Below are positions 1 through 9,841 of a DNA stretch of 64,000 nucleotides, piece by piece. Location of the stretch: positions 1,240,001 through 1,304,000 of the forward strand of contig CAKKNE010000006.1 of assembly GCA_918797485.1 (NCBI GenBank), in the 5' to 3' direction. The notes below the pieces were generated by a model. That model saw only the letters and a program-made list of their open reading frames with translations, was not told the DNA's origin and did not search any database. Source of the stretch: Pelagomonas calceolata. Its lineage: Eukaryota; Sar; Pelagophyceae; Pelagomonadales; Pelagomonadaceae. Within the stretch, counting starts at the first letter, position 1, and each line of letters begins with the position of its first letter. Both the position numbers and the translations under genes were made by a program.

Positions 1-2
1 CA

Positions 3-1142
3 GCGCCGGCAAAGTCGCACGTCGCGTCTGCGGCGTCGCCGTGGGTCGACGTCTGCACGGATTTGTTGGCGGCGATCGAGAATCAGAAAGGCATCATGGG
101 CTTCCGCAACCGGCTCGTGAAGGCCGGCTTCCGCTGCGGCCAGCCGATCGTGAAGTGTAGTAAAGGTGGTTACTACGAGATCTCCGTGCCGCTCACCTTC
201 CCCTGCTGCTACGACGTCGCCGGCAAGGACTACGCGTCGAACCAGGACATGCTGCGGTCGAAGCCCCAGCTCGTCAAGTACTTCGAGGGCTGCATCGCCC
301 TCGCGCAAGCTGGTGGAGCGTACCGCACGGAGGCCGACCGCGAAAAGGACGAGGGCGAGGACGCGCGGCGCGCCGCGCTGGAGAGCGACGACGACGACGC
401 CCCGCACGCGCCGCCGCAGCCGATTGTGAGGGTGCCGCCGCCGCCGCGGAAGGCCACGGGCCAGGTCGAGGAGTTCAAGGTCGGTGACCGCGTCAAGGCG
501 CTCTACCAGCGGGGACAGCGCTGGTACCCCGGCCGCGTCGTCGCCGTGAACGTACAGCATCGATCGCTCGGAGTGTGTGACCGCTCGTACGACATCGAAT
601 ACGACGATGGCGATGAGGAGTCGAACGTGCGCCCGGCGCTCATGCGACGCATCAGGGCGCCCGCGGCCGCGCGACCGCCGGCTCTGCCCAAACCGCCGCG
701 CCGGGCCGCGGGTGGCGCGGCGGCACGGCCGTTTCAACCGGAAGAGGACAGCGAGGGCAAGCCCGCGGCGCCCGCGCTGGCGCAGACGCCGGCGACGCCG
801 CGGCCTGCGGCGCCCAAGAAGCGCCCGCGCTCCCTCGACCTGGGCCCCTGCCGACCGCGCTCCCAGGGGCCGAAGAGCCTCTTCGCGCCGCCGACCGGCC
901 CGCGCCGCGCCATCAAGCGGGCCCGCGCCGAAGAGCCCGAGTTACTCTTCCGCGAAGGGGACTCGGTGTGGGCCCTCGAGCGCCCCGACATCAAGGAGGC
1001 CGCCCACGGGACGGTCGTCGAGGACGTCCCCGTCGGCGCGACGACGGGCCGCGTCAAGTGGGACAACCCGGCTTACCCCGAGGCGGAGCTGCCGATCGCG
1101 CAGATCGCCCCGGCGCGCTCCGGGCGCCGCTCGTCGCGCTGA
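3..1142 (+). CDS. Tudor/agenet-like domain protein (5' partial)
   Basis: The frame is open from the window edge to the stop, so the gene starts upstream; the first in-frame TTG at 63 is not a convincing start. Of the 379 visible residues, about 157-217 form a Tudor/agenet-like barrel (FKVGDRVKALY, then WYPGRVVAV, then YDIEYDDGDEE). A second similar segment near the C-terminus starts with FREGDSVWAL. The middle is a low-complexity Pro/Ala/Arg linker with basic nuclear-type stretches. Tudor and agenet folds usually read methylated histone tails, so a chromatin role is inferred. The N-terminal 110 residues (VPLTFPCCYDVAGKDY region) are not recognised. Confidence 0.7.
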   Translation, partial: APAKSHVASAASPWVDVCTDLLAAIENQKGIMGFRNRLVKAGFRCGQPIVKCSKGGYYEISVPLTFPCCYDVAGKDYASNQDMLRSKPQLVKYFEGCIALAQAGGAYRTEADREKDEGEDARRAALESDDDDAPHAPPQPIVRVPPPPRKATGQVEEFKVGDRVKALYQRGQRWYPGRVVAVNVQHRSLGVCDRSYDIEYDDGDEESNVRPALMRRIRAPAAARPPALPKPPRRAAGGAAARPFQPEEDSEGKPAAPALAQTPATPRPAAPKKRPRSLDLGPCRPRSQGPKSLFAPPTGPRRAIKRARAEEPELLFREGDSVWALERPDIKEAAHGTVVEDVPVGATTGRVKWDNPAYPEAELPIAQIAPARSGRRSSR

Positions 1143-1242
1143 GCGTTCCTCCATCCCCACCCTGTCTGTAACGACGTGAACACATAATGCAGATCTTGAT
1201 TCTCGGCACGAACTCGCACAAAAAGGCTCGGGGCGCGTCCGC

Positions 1243-1266
1243 GCTAGCGGCCTGTAAGACACTAGC
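1243..1266 (+). promoter_or_regulatory. CTAG palindrome element, copy 1
   Basis: Reference copy of a dispersed 24-bp element: left arm GCTAGCGG, then CCTG, then TAAGACACTAGC. The ends GCTAG and CTAGC pair as an inverted repeat. It lies 152 nt upstream of the hydroxyacid oxidase ATG. Confidence 0.6.
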
Positions 1267-1417
1267 AAGATGCTCTGCCTTCAAGCTCTCCGAGTCGCAC
1301 TGATGGCCATGCGACGCGAAAGCCGTGCAAAACCGATGCGCCAACTACGTCTCATCATTCATTGATCGCTGGGTTCAGTTGCTGCGGTTGCACTGCACAG
1401 CAGCACTGTGTTGCGCC

Positions 1418-2572
1418 ATGCTGCTCCGTCGCGTCGTGACACGCACAGCGTCGCATCGATCACTCGCAACTTTGGACGCGGTGCACAACGTCGACGACTT
1501 CCAGCGGCTAGCGAAAGATGTGCTCGAGCGGCCGCTCTACGAGTACCTCGCGTCCGGCTCCGGCGACGAGGTCACGCTGCGGGAGAACCGCGCGGCCTTT
1601 GGCCGTTACGCGCTGCGGCCGCGCGCGCTGCGGCCGGTCGACGCGCTCTCGACGACCTGCGAGCTCTTCGGCAACGAGCTCGCGCTGCCCGTCTTCGCAT
1701 CGCCCGCGGGCGTGCATTCGCTCGTCGACGACGAGGGTGAGTGCGCCACCGCGCGCGCGTGCGGCCGCGCCGGCGTGCTCTTTGGACTCAGCCAGCACGC
1801 GACTGTCTGCATCGAGGACGTCGCGGCAGCGGCGCCGGGCGCGCATCGCTGGTTCCAGAGCTATTTGTTGAAGGACCGCGCCGCGACGTTGGATTTGGTG
1901 CGGCGCGCCGTCGCCGCGGGGTATCGCGGGGTCTTCCTCACCGTCGACTCCGTGCGCTTCGGCTTCCGCGAGGTGGACGCGAGGAATAACTTCTGCGCGT
2001 TGCCGCCGCCGCTGACGCTCGCGAACTACGTCGCGACGCCGCCAGGGATTGGCGCGGCGGCCTGGGAGGCGCGCGAGCATCGCGCGTGGGACCAGAACTC
2101 CGAGGCGCTGTTCGACACCGCGGCCTCCTGGGACGCAGTTTCTTGGCTCCGCGAGGAGCTCGACCCGTCGATACCCTTAGTTGTCAAGGGCGTCATGACT
2201 GGCGAGGACGCCGCGCTCGCCGTGGCCCACGGCGCCGACGGCGTCTACGTGAGCACGCATGGCGGCCGCCAGCTCGACGAGACGCTCGGCGCGCTGGACG
2301 CGCTCCCGGAGGTCGCCGCGGCCGTACCGCCCGGCACGCCTGTGCTTCTGGACTCGGGCGTGCGCCGCGGCACGGACGTCGTGAAGGCCCTCGCTCTGGG
2401 CGCGACGGCGGTCGGCGTCGGCAAACCGCTCTTCTTTTCGCTCGCCGTCGGCGGCGAGCGAGGCGTCGACAAGTTGTTCGAGATCCTCGCGGAGGAAACA
2501 CGCGTCGCGATGGCCTTGACGGGCTGCGCGTCGCTCGCCGACATATCGGCCGATGTTGTTTGTGCGAGATAA
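1418..2572 (+). CDS. FMN-dependent (S)-2-hydroxyacid oxidase, glycolate oxidase type
   Basis: Oxidises glycolate or lactate-type 2-hydroxyacids with FMN. The whole TIM-barrel family is visible: SPAGVHSL, the FMN-contacting QSYLLKDR, TVDSVRFGFRE, LVVKGVMTGEDA (FMN lysine), the active-site His/Arg in STHGGRQLDE, and LLDSGVRRGTDVVKALALGA. The usual SNHG of the active site reads STHG here. The ATG at 1418 is preferred over an upstream GTG because it begins an Arg-rich presequence (MLLRRVVTRTASHRS), suggesting mitochondrial import. In heterokonts such enzymes take part in photorespiratory glycolate or lactate oxidation; the exact substrate cannot be told from sequence. Confidence 0.9.
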   Translation: MLLRRVVTRTASHRSLATLDAVHNVDDFQRLAKDVLERPLYEYLASGSGDEVTLRENRAAFGRYALRPRALRPVDALSTTCELFGNELALPVFASPAGVHSLVDDEGECATARACGRAGVLFGLSQHATVCIEDVAAAAPGAHRWFQSYLLKDRAATLDLVRRAVAAGYRGVFLTVDSVRFGFREVDARNNFCALPPPLTLANYVATPPGIGAAAWEAREHRAWDQNSEALFDTAASWDAVSWLREELDPSIPLVVKGVMTGEDAALAVAHGADGVYVSTHGGRQLDETLGALDALPEVAAAVPPGTPVLLDSGVRRGTDVVKALALGATAVGVGKPLFFSLAVGGERGVDKLFEILAEETRVAMALTGCASLADISADVVCAR

Positions 2573-2582
2573 CAATAACAAA

Positions 2583-4537
2583 TTAGATGGCATACCCCCC
2601 CGTCTCCATGCCGCCCCCGGTCGCGGCCCCGAGCATCGACATCCCTTCGAGCACGTTCCGCCGGTCGCGCGTCGACTTGAGCTTGTTCCTTTCGGCCTTG
2701 GCGATGGCCTCGTGGTCCAGGAACTGCTCCTGCTCCGCCGCCAATAACTCCCGCCGCTCGAAATTTTTATCAGCTTCACGCACCGCGAAGATCAAATTCT
2801 GGATGATATGCGGTCCTCGCTTTCTCCTACTACCATCTTTCCGCGCCGTCCCGATCGTGAACGACTCCTTGGCGTATTTGAGCTGGAGGTGCTCCGGTAT
2901 CAACAACTCTTTCGGCGGGTCGGCGAGTTGCACGGGCCTTTGCGTCGTGCCGTCCCAGGACTCCAACCGTTCGTCGGCTAAAAATTTTTCGTGCGCGACC
3001 CAGTCCGTCGCGTGCTCCTCGCCGCCCAGATCCTTCTCCTCCTCCTCCTCGGGCTCGTCCAGCTTCGTGAATTCGCCCGTCTTCAGTTTCCGCGGGTGGG
3101 GCTCGTCCCCCACTGTAATTTTCCAGGGGCCCTTGCCCTTGACCGGCAGCGCCGTCACGACGCCGCGGTCGTCGCCCACCTGGACCAGATCGCCGACCTC
3201 GAAGGTTTCAACGGCGGTCTGTGGCCTTGACGGCGGCGGCAGCTCGACGACCACTAACGCGTTCTCTTCTACACTTTTCTTTTTGGTCATCGTCTTGCCG
3301 TCCACTTGGACCCGGCCCTGCTTCACGAGGGCGCCCCACTCCTGTTTCGAGCGATCGGGAAAGGCGTTGAACAGCACGGCGTCGATCCTCGCTTTCTTCT
3401 CTACTACTAATTCGAGAAGGTTCTTTTCCTCGGGCTCGGCCTCGTCGTCCGTCTCGATAATCACTTCCGGTAAAGGCGGTTCTCCTTCTATGGTATCGTA
3501 GTAAGGTGGCGGCGGCCGCTTCGGCTTATCTTGGATTAAGCATCGATTCCTATACGTACGCATCGCCCGTCTTCTCGTGTCGAAGTCCGGCCGAGGCCGT
3601 CGCAGTAGAGCGGCCAGCGGCACGTTCCTCGATTCCAGAGCGACGTCGTAGGCCGTGCGGCCATCTTTATCTTGGATCAACCTGTGTGGACATCAACCAG
3701 TGTGTCGGGTGCACGCGGCCGTGCTGGCTCCGTCGAGCGGTGAAGAACCGGCACCGCCACGCCATCGAGCAGGCATCGCGTCGATGGCGTGGAGGACGAC
3801 GCGAACGTGACGTGAAATTTTGATTTCCACACAGGTACCAACGGCGACACGCCGGCCTCCAGCAGGATCTGGGCGCACTCGACGTCGTTGAGCGACCCCA
3901 TGGCGCAGATGTGTAGCGGCGACCACCCGGCCTCCGTCACGCCCGTAACACAGGACGCTTGCGGCTTCTTCTTCAGTCTATTCTTCTCTAGCTGTTCGAG
4001 ATGTTGTTGAGCGGCAGCAATAGCTTGCTCGGCGTCGTACTGCTCTTGATTAAACGCGGCGCCGCCATACGAACCATCCGTAGAAACGAGGTTCGACGTA
4101 TCTCGCTTATGACTATAACGAGCCAGACAGATCATGTTCACCTTCCAGGCCTTGCCTTCCTTCGGTTTCGGGTAGAGCGTACCGTCCTCCTTCTCGGCCT
4201 GGCGGATTTTTCTCTTTTCGATGGCTTGTTCGCTACTCCCATCTTCGAAATTAACGTCGTACGTCCCGTCGTGGTTGTCTCGCGCGATGTACCCTTGCAA
4301 CCACTTGGACTTGGCATCCTCCAATTTCGCGCGCGTGTTCGCCGGCAGGGTCGGGCAGCCCACATCATTAACAACGAGCAGCTCGACGGCCTCGACGTGG
4401 CCGTTCCAGACCGCGAAGTGCAATGCGTTGAGTCCGTTGTCGTCGGTCGAGCAGGGGTTGCCGCCCGTCTCGAGGAGTTCTTTGAGGTACTCGACGTCGC
4501 CCTGGGCCGCGGCCTCGCGCAGGACGGAGCCGCTCAT
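2583..4537 (-). CDS. Ankyrin, agenet/Tudor and S4-domain protein, two exons
   Basis: Exon 1 is 3831..4537 and exon 2 is 2583..3681. Removing the 149-nt introner between them keeps frame (1806 nt, 601 aa). Residues 1-65 and about 215-260 are ankyrin repeats (NGLNALHFAVWNGHVEAVELL; GWSPLHICAMGSLNDVE; IQDKDGRTAYDVAL), the last one crossing the splice junction, which supports the splice. Residues 78-112 form an agenet/Tudor-like strand set (YIARDNHDGTYDVNFEDG). Residues 332-385 resemble an S4 RNA-binding domain (ARIDAVLFNAFPDRSKQEW, then KQGRVQVDGK). A further Tudor-like segment follows. The C-terminal 130 residues are conserved-looking but unrecognised. The combination suggests a nucleic-acid-linked scaffold. 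Confidence 0.8.
3682..3834 (-). mobile_element. Class 1 introner element, acting as an intron
   Basis: Both ends carry the inverted repeat CTGTGTGGAAATC (one end reads GGACATC). Flanks GGATCAAC and GTACCAAC match at 6 of 8 positions, as expected for an old 8-bp target duplication. Read on the minus strand, the intron starts GTGG four bases inside the element and ends with the element's own CACAG. The interior has the hairpin-forming core CCACGCCATCGAGCAG, then TCGCGTCGATGGCGTGG. Introner elements of this design are known from pelagophytes and Micromonas. Confidence 0.85.
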
Positions 4538-4701
4538 GGCTTATCTGGTGGCGGCTGCCCCGTGGCCCTTTCGCTGGCGCGAGCGGATCTAGGGTGGCTA
4601 CCAGCTTGTGGGGTATCGCGTCGGCGTCGTGAGAGGGTCGTAGGTCGTCGGGTGGCTGCCTCCTGTGGCGGGATGCGGCGCTGCGATTTGCCTCCGACTT
4701 T

Positions 4702-4723
4702 GCTAGTGTCTTAGTCCGCTAGC
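4702..4723 (-). promoter_or_regulatory. CTAG palindrome element, copy 2
   Basis: 22-bp variant read on the minus strand (GCTAGCGGACTAAGACACTA plus GC). It sits in the middle of the 349-nt gap between the divergent ankyrin gene (165 nt from its ATG) and the glycosyltransferase gene (163 nt). Nothing else is seen in that gap. Confidence 0.6.
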
Positions 4724-4886
4724 TAATATTGTCGAGCAGTCGAGTAGGCCATAGCCCGCATAGAGAGAACGCATGTAAGCGGTGGTGCATAATTGTATTT
4801 GACTACTCGTGCCGCCTGGTTGGGCCAAGCCTCGGTTTACGCATGCTCTGTGATCGATTTTGATCGAGTCACAAAATTGACCAGTG

Positions 4887-5777
4887 ATGCGACTCGCGCA
4901 CGTCCTCGCCGCCGCGGCCGCCACCTCAACACCACCCCGCGGCTTCCTGCTCGTGGCGACTAAACGTCCCGTCCTGCTCCTCCAAGGGGACGCCGACACC
5001 GACTGGCGCAGGGACGAGCTCGGCGGTCTCTTGCGGGACATTTGCGCCCAAGAAAAGTACCCGGCGACGGTCGTCGTTGGGGATGCGAAGGAGGTATCAA
5101 CCGTCGAACGCAACCGGCCCTGCGACCGCGTTGTAGCGCGTTTGTTGCCCGACCGCCGCCGCCTGAATTTACGCGAGGACGGGTCCATCTTCCCGATGCG
5201 CCTGTTTAAAGTGAGAGCCATCGCCGCGTTCTGCAATATCTATGAGGGCGGTACGTTATATATCGACAACGACGTGCAGCTGCGCTTACCTGTACTGGAT
5301 GAGCTCTTCGCGATCTTCGACGCGATGCAAGCCCAAGGCAAGACCGTGGGCATACTGAAAGATCCGGGCGTCCCTCCCGGCCACGAAGTCGATAGTATAC
5401 CGGAGTGGTTCGGCGAGCGCAACGGCGGCGTCGCCTTCTGGGGACCGGGGTCATCAAAAGTGGCCGATGCCTGGGTCGCGGAGATGCGCTTCAATACCAC
5501 GAAGGACGGCCACGACCAGATGCCCCTCCGCAAAGTGCTCTGGCGGTATCGCGACGTCTTGTACGATTTACCGGAAACAACACAATGTAGAAGGTGCACG
5601 CGGCGGACGGGCCGCGACCCCTGCGCCTACTTACTGTGGCACAACCACCGCAAGAAGCGCGAGGAGCACAAGTCGCCGCGGACGACGGCGTGCGGCTACC
5701 ACGCGCCGCCGCAAGAATTGGTCCTGCGGCACCAGCACCACGGCCACTCTTCTTCGCCGTCGCCGCCCGAGGGGTAA
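4887..5777 (+). CDS. GT-A type glycosyltransferase-like protein
   Basis: A 296-residue protein; the ATG at 4887 follows a less likely in-frame GTG. Residues about 105-215 look like a nucleotide-sugar transferase core: MRLFKVRAIAAFCNIYEGG, then TLYIDNDVQL with the DxD-type metal site, and NGGVAFWGPGSSKVADAW. The N-terminus (MRLAHVLAAAAATSTPPRG) could be a short signal peptide, which would place it in the secretory pathway. The C-terminus is His/Pro rich and ends a little after a CxxC pair. Acceptor and sugar donor are unknown. The DxD region resembles that of the central domain of the fusion protein at 58.9-61.3 kb. Confidence 0.65.
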   Translation: MRLAHVLAAAAATSTPPRGFLLVATKRPVLLLQGDADTDWRRDELGGLLRDICAQEKYPATVVVGDAKEVSTVERNRPCDRVVARLLPDRRRLNLREDGSIFPMRLFKVRAIAAFCNIYEGGTLYIDNDVQLRLPVLDELFAIFDAMQAQGKTVGILKDPGVPPGHEVDSIPEWFGERNGGVAFWGPGSSKVADAWVAEMRFNTTKDGHDQMPLRKVLWRYRDVLYDLPETTQCRRCTRRTGRDPCAYLLWHNHRKKREEHKSPRTTACGYHAPPQELVLRHQHHGHSSSPSPPEG

Positions 5778-5874
5778 TTTTCTCTCATCAGTAGGCCGCC
5801 CACATACTCGTTTTGAGGCACCTCGATCGATCGATCGAGACTCCGCCCCGCCCCCCCGGGCGCTTCCAGGGCAA

Positions 5875-5898
5875 GCTAGCGGCCTGTAAGACACTAGC
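5875..5898 (+). promoter_or_regulatory. CTAG palindrome element, copy 3
   Basis: Identical over 24 bp to copy 1. It lies 248 nt upstream of the PARP ATG. The surrounding 368-nt gap also holds a short GATC run (5824-5838) but no gene. Confidence 0.6.
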
Positions 5899-6145
5899 AA
5901 GCCAGGCAGCAGGGCAGGGGACCTCAGACGGCCGTCAGACGCGCCCAACCGGTTTATCTGCACAGCATTGATCACCAAAGTAGTTCCGCAGCCGAACTTT
6001 TGACCCCTGCGGCTCGCGCGTACAAAATAGATCCTGGGGGGTCTGCCTCCCTGACAACATTCGCCTGCGTCTACAGTCCGCGGGCGACCGAACGAGTCCG
6101 CGAAGGCGCGTGCACGCCACGTCTGAAACCACTGACACATAAAAC

Positions 6146-8749
6146 ATGAGCCATCTCGACCAGATCGCACGCGCCGGCGGCGGCGGCGACGGCGGCCCGC
6201 CACAAGCGAAGATCGGTCCCGCCCCGACCGGTCGCGCGAAATGCTCGAAGTGCGCCGCAAATATTGAGAAGGGAACGCTGCGCGCGACGACCTTCAGCTC
6301 GAGCGCGTTCCACGACGGCTACGACGCGTCCCATTACCACGCGCTCTGTGCACCAGCATCGGCCCGCGGTAGCTTCGACCCGAAGGCTACCTTGTTGCTA
6401 CCGTGGCGCGACCAGCTCACTTTCTCTTCCCACGAGTCCCAGAAGAATGACCTCCGCTCCAACGCGCGAGCGCAAGCGGCGAGCGACCTCTTCTGCCGCA
6501 CGCGTACCGCCCTCGCGAACGACTGCAGACCCAAGGACGTGAAGCAGCTCGTAGAGGAGAACGGCTACTCGCTCCACTGCGGCCCGAAGCCTATTCCACT
6601 CGAGATTCTCGTCGAGATCGCCGCCGACGGCCTCTGCTTCGGACGGCTACCGAAATGTGCCGTGTGCGGCGGTCGAGCGCTCCGACACGCCGGGGCCGAG
6701 CAGGGCTCCCACTCGATAACGTGGTGCACGGGGTGGGCGTCCGCGTCGACGCCCTGCGCCTTCGTCACGAGCGAACCGCCGGCGCGAGAGGCCTGCTGGA
6801 CTGGCTCTGCAGGCTTGCGCAAGAATACGAAGCCGCTCCGGGCTCTCGCTGCATTATTATCGGAGGCTGACGCGCGGGCGCGGCGCGAGGCGCCGGAGCC
6901 CGAAGCTCGGGCGTCAAAGAAGCCCCGGACGGCGCCGCCGCCGCCGCCACCGCTACCAGCGGTCTCGCCGCGCCTGCGGCCCGTACCGACGGACTCGCGG
7001 CTGCTCGTCGTCGATCCCATGGCGCTGCAGGAAGCTGGGTGCAACGCGGGCGCGCGCGACGCTGCTATCGTTCTCACGCATAACGGATGCACGGCCATGA
7101 ACGTGCAGCTGACCTACGTCGACGCCGCCTCGGAGACGAACAGCTTCTACCGCCTCCAGTGCTTCCAGTTCGAGCGGGGTGGATTTGGCATTTTTACGAG
7201 ATGGGGCCGCGTCGGCGAGGACGACGGTCTGCGCAATTACATGGCCGGGGCAAGCTCGGCGCAGAACAAATGTATGCTGCATTTCCACGATGACCTGGAA
7301 TCGGCGACTGAGGAGTTCGCCAAGGTCTTCAAGCGGCACACGCGCCAGGATTGGGCGGCGTATGCTGCGGCGCGGGAGTTTACGCACCAGCCGGGCTGTT
7401 ATGATATTGTGCGCCACGCGGACGCCGAATTGCTGGCGGACGGCGAGGCGGCGGCACCCGGGCGGCCGGCGCTGACGGACGCACCGCTACCTGTAGATCT
7501 CGACGGTCTCGGCGTCAAGGCGCTCAAGGGTTTCTGCGCGGAACGCGGCGTCGACGTCTCGAGGTGCCTCGAGAAGGGCGACATCGTCGACGCGCTGCGG
7601 GCGTCGGCGCCGGCCGTCGCCGCGCCGGCGGCCGAGACGGCTCTCGCGGCGCCGGCGCTCCCGCTGCCCGAGAGCGTCGCGCAGTTCGTCGAGCTCATCT
7701 TTTCCAAGAAGCGCATGGAGGACGAGCTCTCGCGGCGAAACGTCGACACGAGCAAGTTCCCGCTGGGCGAGATCTCGCCGGCGTGTATCCGGGCGGCGTA
7801 CGCCGCGCTGTCCGCGGCATCCGCGGCGCTCGACCGGCCCGCCTCGGCAGCAACCGACGACGTCCAGCGCGCCCGAGACGCCCAGGCTATTCAGACGGCG
7901 ACGAACGACTTCCTGCGGGCGATACCGCATCAAGTTCCCCGCGGCGGCATGGCGGCGCTGCGCCTCGATAATATTGAAGTCATACGCCAGAAGACGGACC
8001 TCGTCTCAACCTTGGAGCAGATCCTCAAGCGTCTGCAGCTGGACCGCGCGGCCCCGAAACAAGCTATTTCCGAAGCGCCCGGCGACGTCTTGAGGAGACA
8101 GTACGCCTCGCTCAAGTGCGACCTGACACCTGTGCCGCGGGACTCCGCGGCCTACGCGGCCATCGCGGGCTACCTGCGTCGGGGCTGGGCCGAGTGTACG
8201 CTGGAGGCTATCTTCGAGGCCACGCTCGCGGGCCAAACAGAAGCTTTCGAGCCGCACCGGAAGTCGAACGTACATTTGTTGTGGCATGGAAGCTCTCTGT
8301 CGAATTGGGCGGGCATATTGAGTGGAGGTTTGCGGATAGCCCCTCCCGAGGCGCCGGTGAACGGCTACAACTTCGACAAAGGGTTGTATTTCGCCGACGT
8401 GTGCGCGAAATCAGCTCAATATTGCCGCGTCCACTCGGGCGCCGCCGCGGTGCTCTGCCTTGCTGAGGTCGCGGTTGGCGATCCGCTCCTGAAGCGCGCC
8501 CCGGACCACAACTCCAACAACGCGAGACGTCTCTCGGGCAAGGATAGCGTCGTGGCCATGGGTCTAAGGGAGCCGGACCCGTCGGCGGGCTACGAGCGCC
8601 TCGGCTCGGCGAGGCTGCCGCTCGGTCGAGTGACCGATTACGCGCCGCCCGAGGACGGGCCCCAGCGCTACATGGGCCACAACGAGTACATCGTCTACGA
8701 CGCGTCGCGCCACCGCATCAAGTACGTCGTCCAGTGCCGCGCCGCTTGA
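6146..8749 (+). CDS. PARP1-like poly(ADP-ribose) polymerase
   Basis: An 867-residue DNA-damage-type PARP that uses NAD+ to build poly(ADP-ribose). Domains in order: one PARP zinc finger (about 30-72; CSKC ... HYHALC), PADR1/zinc-3 (about 130-215; CAVC ... WC ... C), a Pro-rich linker, WGR (about 315-420; FGIFTRWGRVGEDDG), a SAP-like helix pair (about 455-490; VDLDGLGVKALKGFCAERGV), the helical regulatory domain, and the ADP-ribosyltransferase fold. The H-Y-E triad is present (LLWHGSS, KGLYFADVC, HNEYIVYD), so polymerase activity is expected. Differences from animal PARP1: one N-terminal finger instead of two, no BRCT domain, and the SAP motif placed between WGR and the catalytic part. Confidence 0.93.
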   Translation: MSHLDQIARAGGGGDGGPPQAKIGPAPTGRAKCSKCAANIEKGTLRATTFSSSAFHDGYDASHYHALCAPASARGSFDPKATLLLPWRDQLTFSSHESQKNDLRSNARAQAASDLFCRTRTALANDCRPKDVKQLVEENGYSLHCGPKPIPLEILVEIAADGLCFGRLPKCAVCGGRALRHAGAEQGSHSITWCTGWASASTPCAFVTSEPPAREACWTGSAGLRKNTKPLRALAALLSEADARARREAPEPEARASKKPRTAPPPPPPLPAVSPRLRPVPTDSRLLVVDPMALQEAGCNAGARDAAIVLTHNGCTAMNVQLTYVDAASETNSFYRLQCFQFERGGFGIFTRWGRVGEDDGLRNYMAGASSAQNKCMLHFHDDLESATEEFAKVFKRHTRQDWAAYAAAREFTHQPGCYDIVRHADAELLADGEAAAPGRPALTDAPLPVDLDGLGVKALKGFCAERGVDVSRCLEKGDIVDALRASAPAVAAPAAETALAAPALPLPESVAQFVELIFSKKRMEDELSRRNVDTSKFPLGEISPACIRAAYAALSAASAALDRPASAATDDVQRARDAQAIQTATNDFLRAIPHQVPRGGMAALRLDNIEVIRQKTDLVSTLEQILKRLQLDRAAPKQAISEAPGDVLRRQYASLKCDLTPVPRDSAAYAAIAGYLRRGWAECTLEAIFEATLAGQTEAFEPHRKSNVHLLWHGSSLSNWAGILSGGLRIAPPEAPVNGYNFDKGLYFADVCAKSAQYCRVHSGAAAVLCLAEVAVGDPLLKRAPDHNSNNARRLSGKDSVVAMGLREPDPSAGYERLGSARLPLGRVTDYAPPEDGPQRYMGHNEYIVYDASRHRIKYVVQCRAA

Positions 8750-8779
8750 CGCCTGTAAGTGACTATGCATGTATAAAAC

Positions 8780-9841
8780 TTACCCCCGGGCCGGCTCCCG
8801 CACCGAGAACGAGGGATCCGGCTCCGCCTCGCCGCCGAAGCACCAGCACGTCTCGCGCCTGCGCTCCGTCTCCCGCACCAGCCCCCAGCACACAGTCTCC
8901 TTCTGCAGCGGCGGCCGCTCGTCCTCCTCATCCGCGCCGGCGGCGTGGACCCACCGCCCGTACGTCGCCCGCAGCTCCTCGCGCGTCCGCTGATCACAAA
9001 AAGCCTTGAGCCAGCCTGGGACCCTCAAAACGGCGTCGTCAAACACGCACCGATAGTAGACGCGCGCCATGCACTGGTCGAGTTGGTCGGAGTCGCAGAA
9101 GAGCCAGGTCGTTTCTACGGATAGAGCTTTCGCGTACCGTATTTTTTCGAACCTAGACGACTCGAAAATGGCCAGAGCGACGCCGGCCGCCGGGTGGTGC
9201 ACCATGATCTGCTCCTTGGCCGTCGGTACATGTAAAGGCACGCCTGGTATGCGCACGGACCCAGCGAGCGGGTGCAGCGTCGTCACGCTCCGCTGGTGCG
9301 CGTCGTGGGCTACCAGCGTCCACGCAGAAGTCTCCAACCCCTCGTTGTGGCACTTTTCCTCCAATACGCGCGCGTAGAAGTCGTCGCGCCAGAACTTGTC
9401 GAAGACGCCGTCCGCCTCGAGTTGCAGCTCGAAGTTCAGGACCAGACGGTGGCCGTCGCGTTCCTCGTCCTCGTCGTCGCGACACAAGGCCAGACAGCGC
9501 CGGATGGCATCTGATGCTTTTCGAGGCGCTTCCTTGAGCGCTTTTGAGTCGGGCCCTACGAGTGGACCTCGTCGTTCTATGGGCGGCGGCGGCGGCGGCG
9601 GCTTGTGTCGATGTCGTCTCGCTAGGAGTGTGCCGGCGGCGACGCATGCGACCGCGCCCGTGGCCATTGGAGCTGCCTCCGCGACTCTAGCCGTGACGGC
9701 GGTGACGCCCGCGGCGTAGCCGACGGCCGCGGCGGCGCCAAAGCCCGCGGCGGCACCTAATGTAGCAGCTCGTGCCCCGTCGCAGACCACGCGGGCCTGG
9801 TCCGGCAGGCGGCCGGCCCACGGGCTGTAACCTTGGCCCAT
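8780..9841 (-). CDS. VASt/START-like membrane-associated protein
   Basis: A 353-residue protein. The N-terminal 75 residues carry two Ala/Gly-rich hydrophobic stretches that could span a membrane, followed by an Arg/Lys/Pro linker. Residues about 130-280 (LNFELQLEADGVFDKFWRDD, then AWTLVAHDAHQRSVTTLHP, then PTAKEQIMV) resemble the VASt domain of GRAM/START sterol-transfer proteins. This is a pattern judgement, not a proven match. The C-terminal 70 residues are charged and unrecognised. It ends only 30 nt from the stop of the convergent PARP gene. A lipid-handling role at a membrane contact site is possible. Confidence 0.6.
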   Translation of the reverse strand: MGQGYSPWAGRLPDQARVVCDGARAATLGAAAGFGAAAAVGYAAGVTAVTARVAEAAPMATGAVACVAAGTLLARRHRHKPPPPPPPIERRGPLVGPDSKALKEAPRKASDAIRRCLALCRDDEDEERDGHRLVLNFELQLEADGVFDKFWRDDFYARVLEEKCHNEGLETSAWTLVAHDAHQRSVTTLHPLAGSVRIPGVPLHVPTAKEQIMVHHPAAGVALAIFESSRFEKIRYAKALSVETTWLFCDSDQLDQCMARVYYRCVFDDAVLRVPGWLKAFCDQRTREELRATYGRWVHAAGADEEDERPPLQKETVCWGLVRETERRRETCWCFGGEAEPDPSFSVREPARG

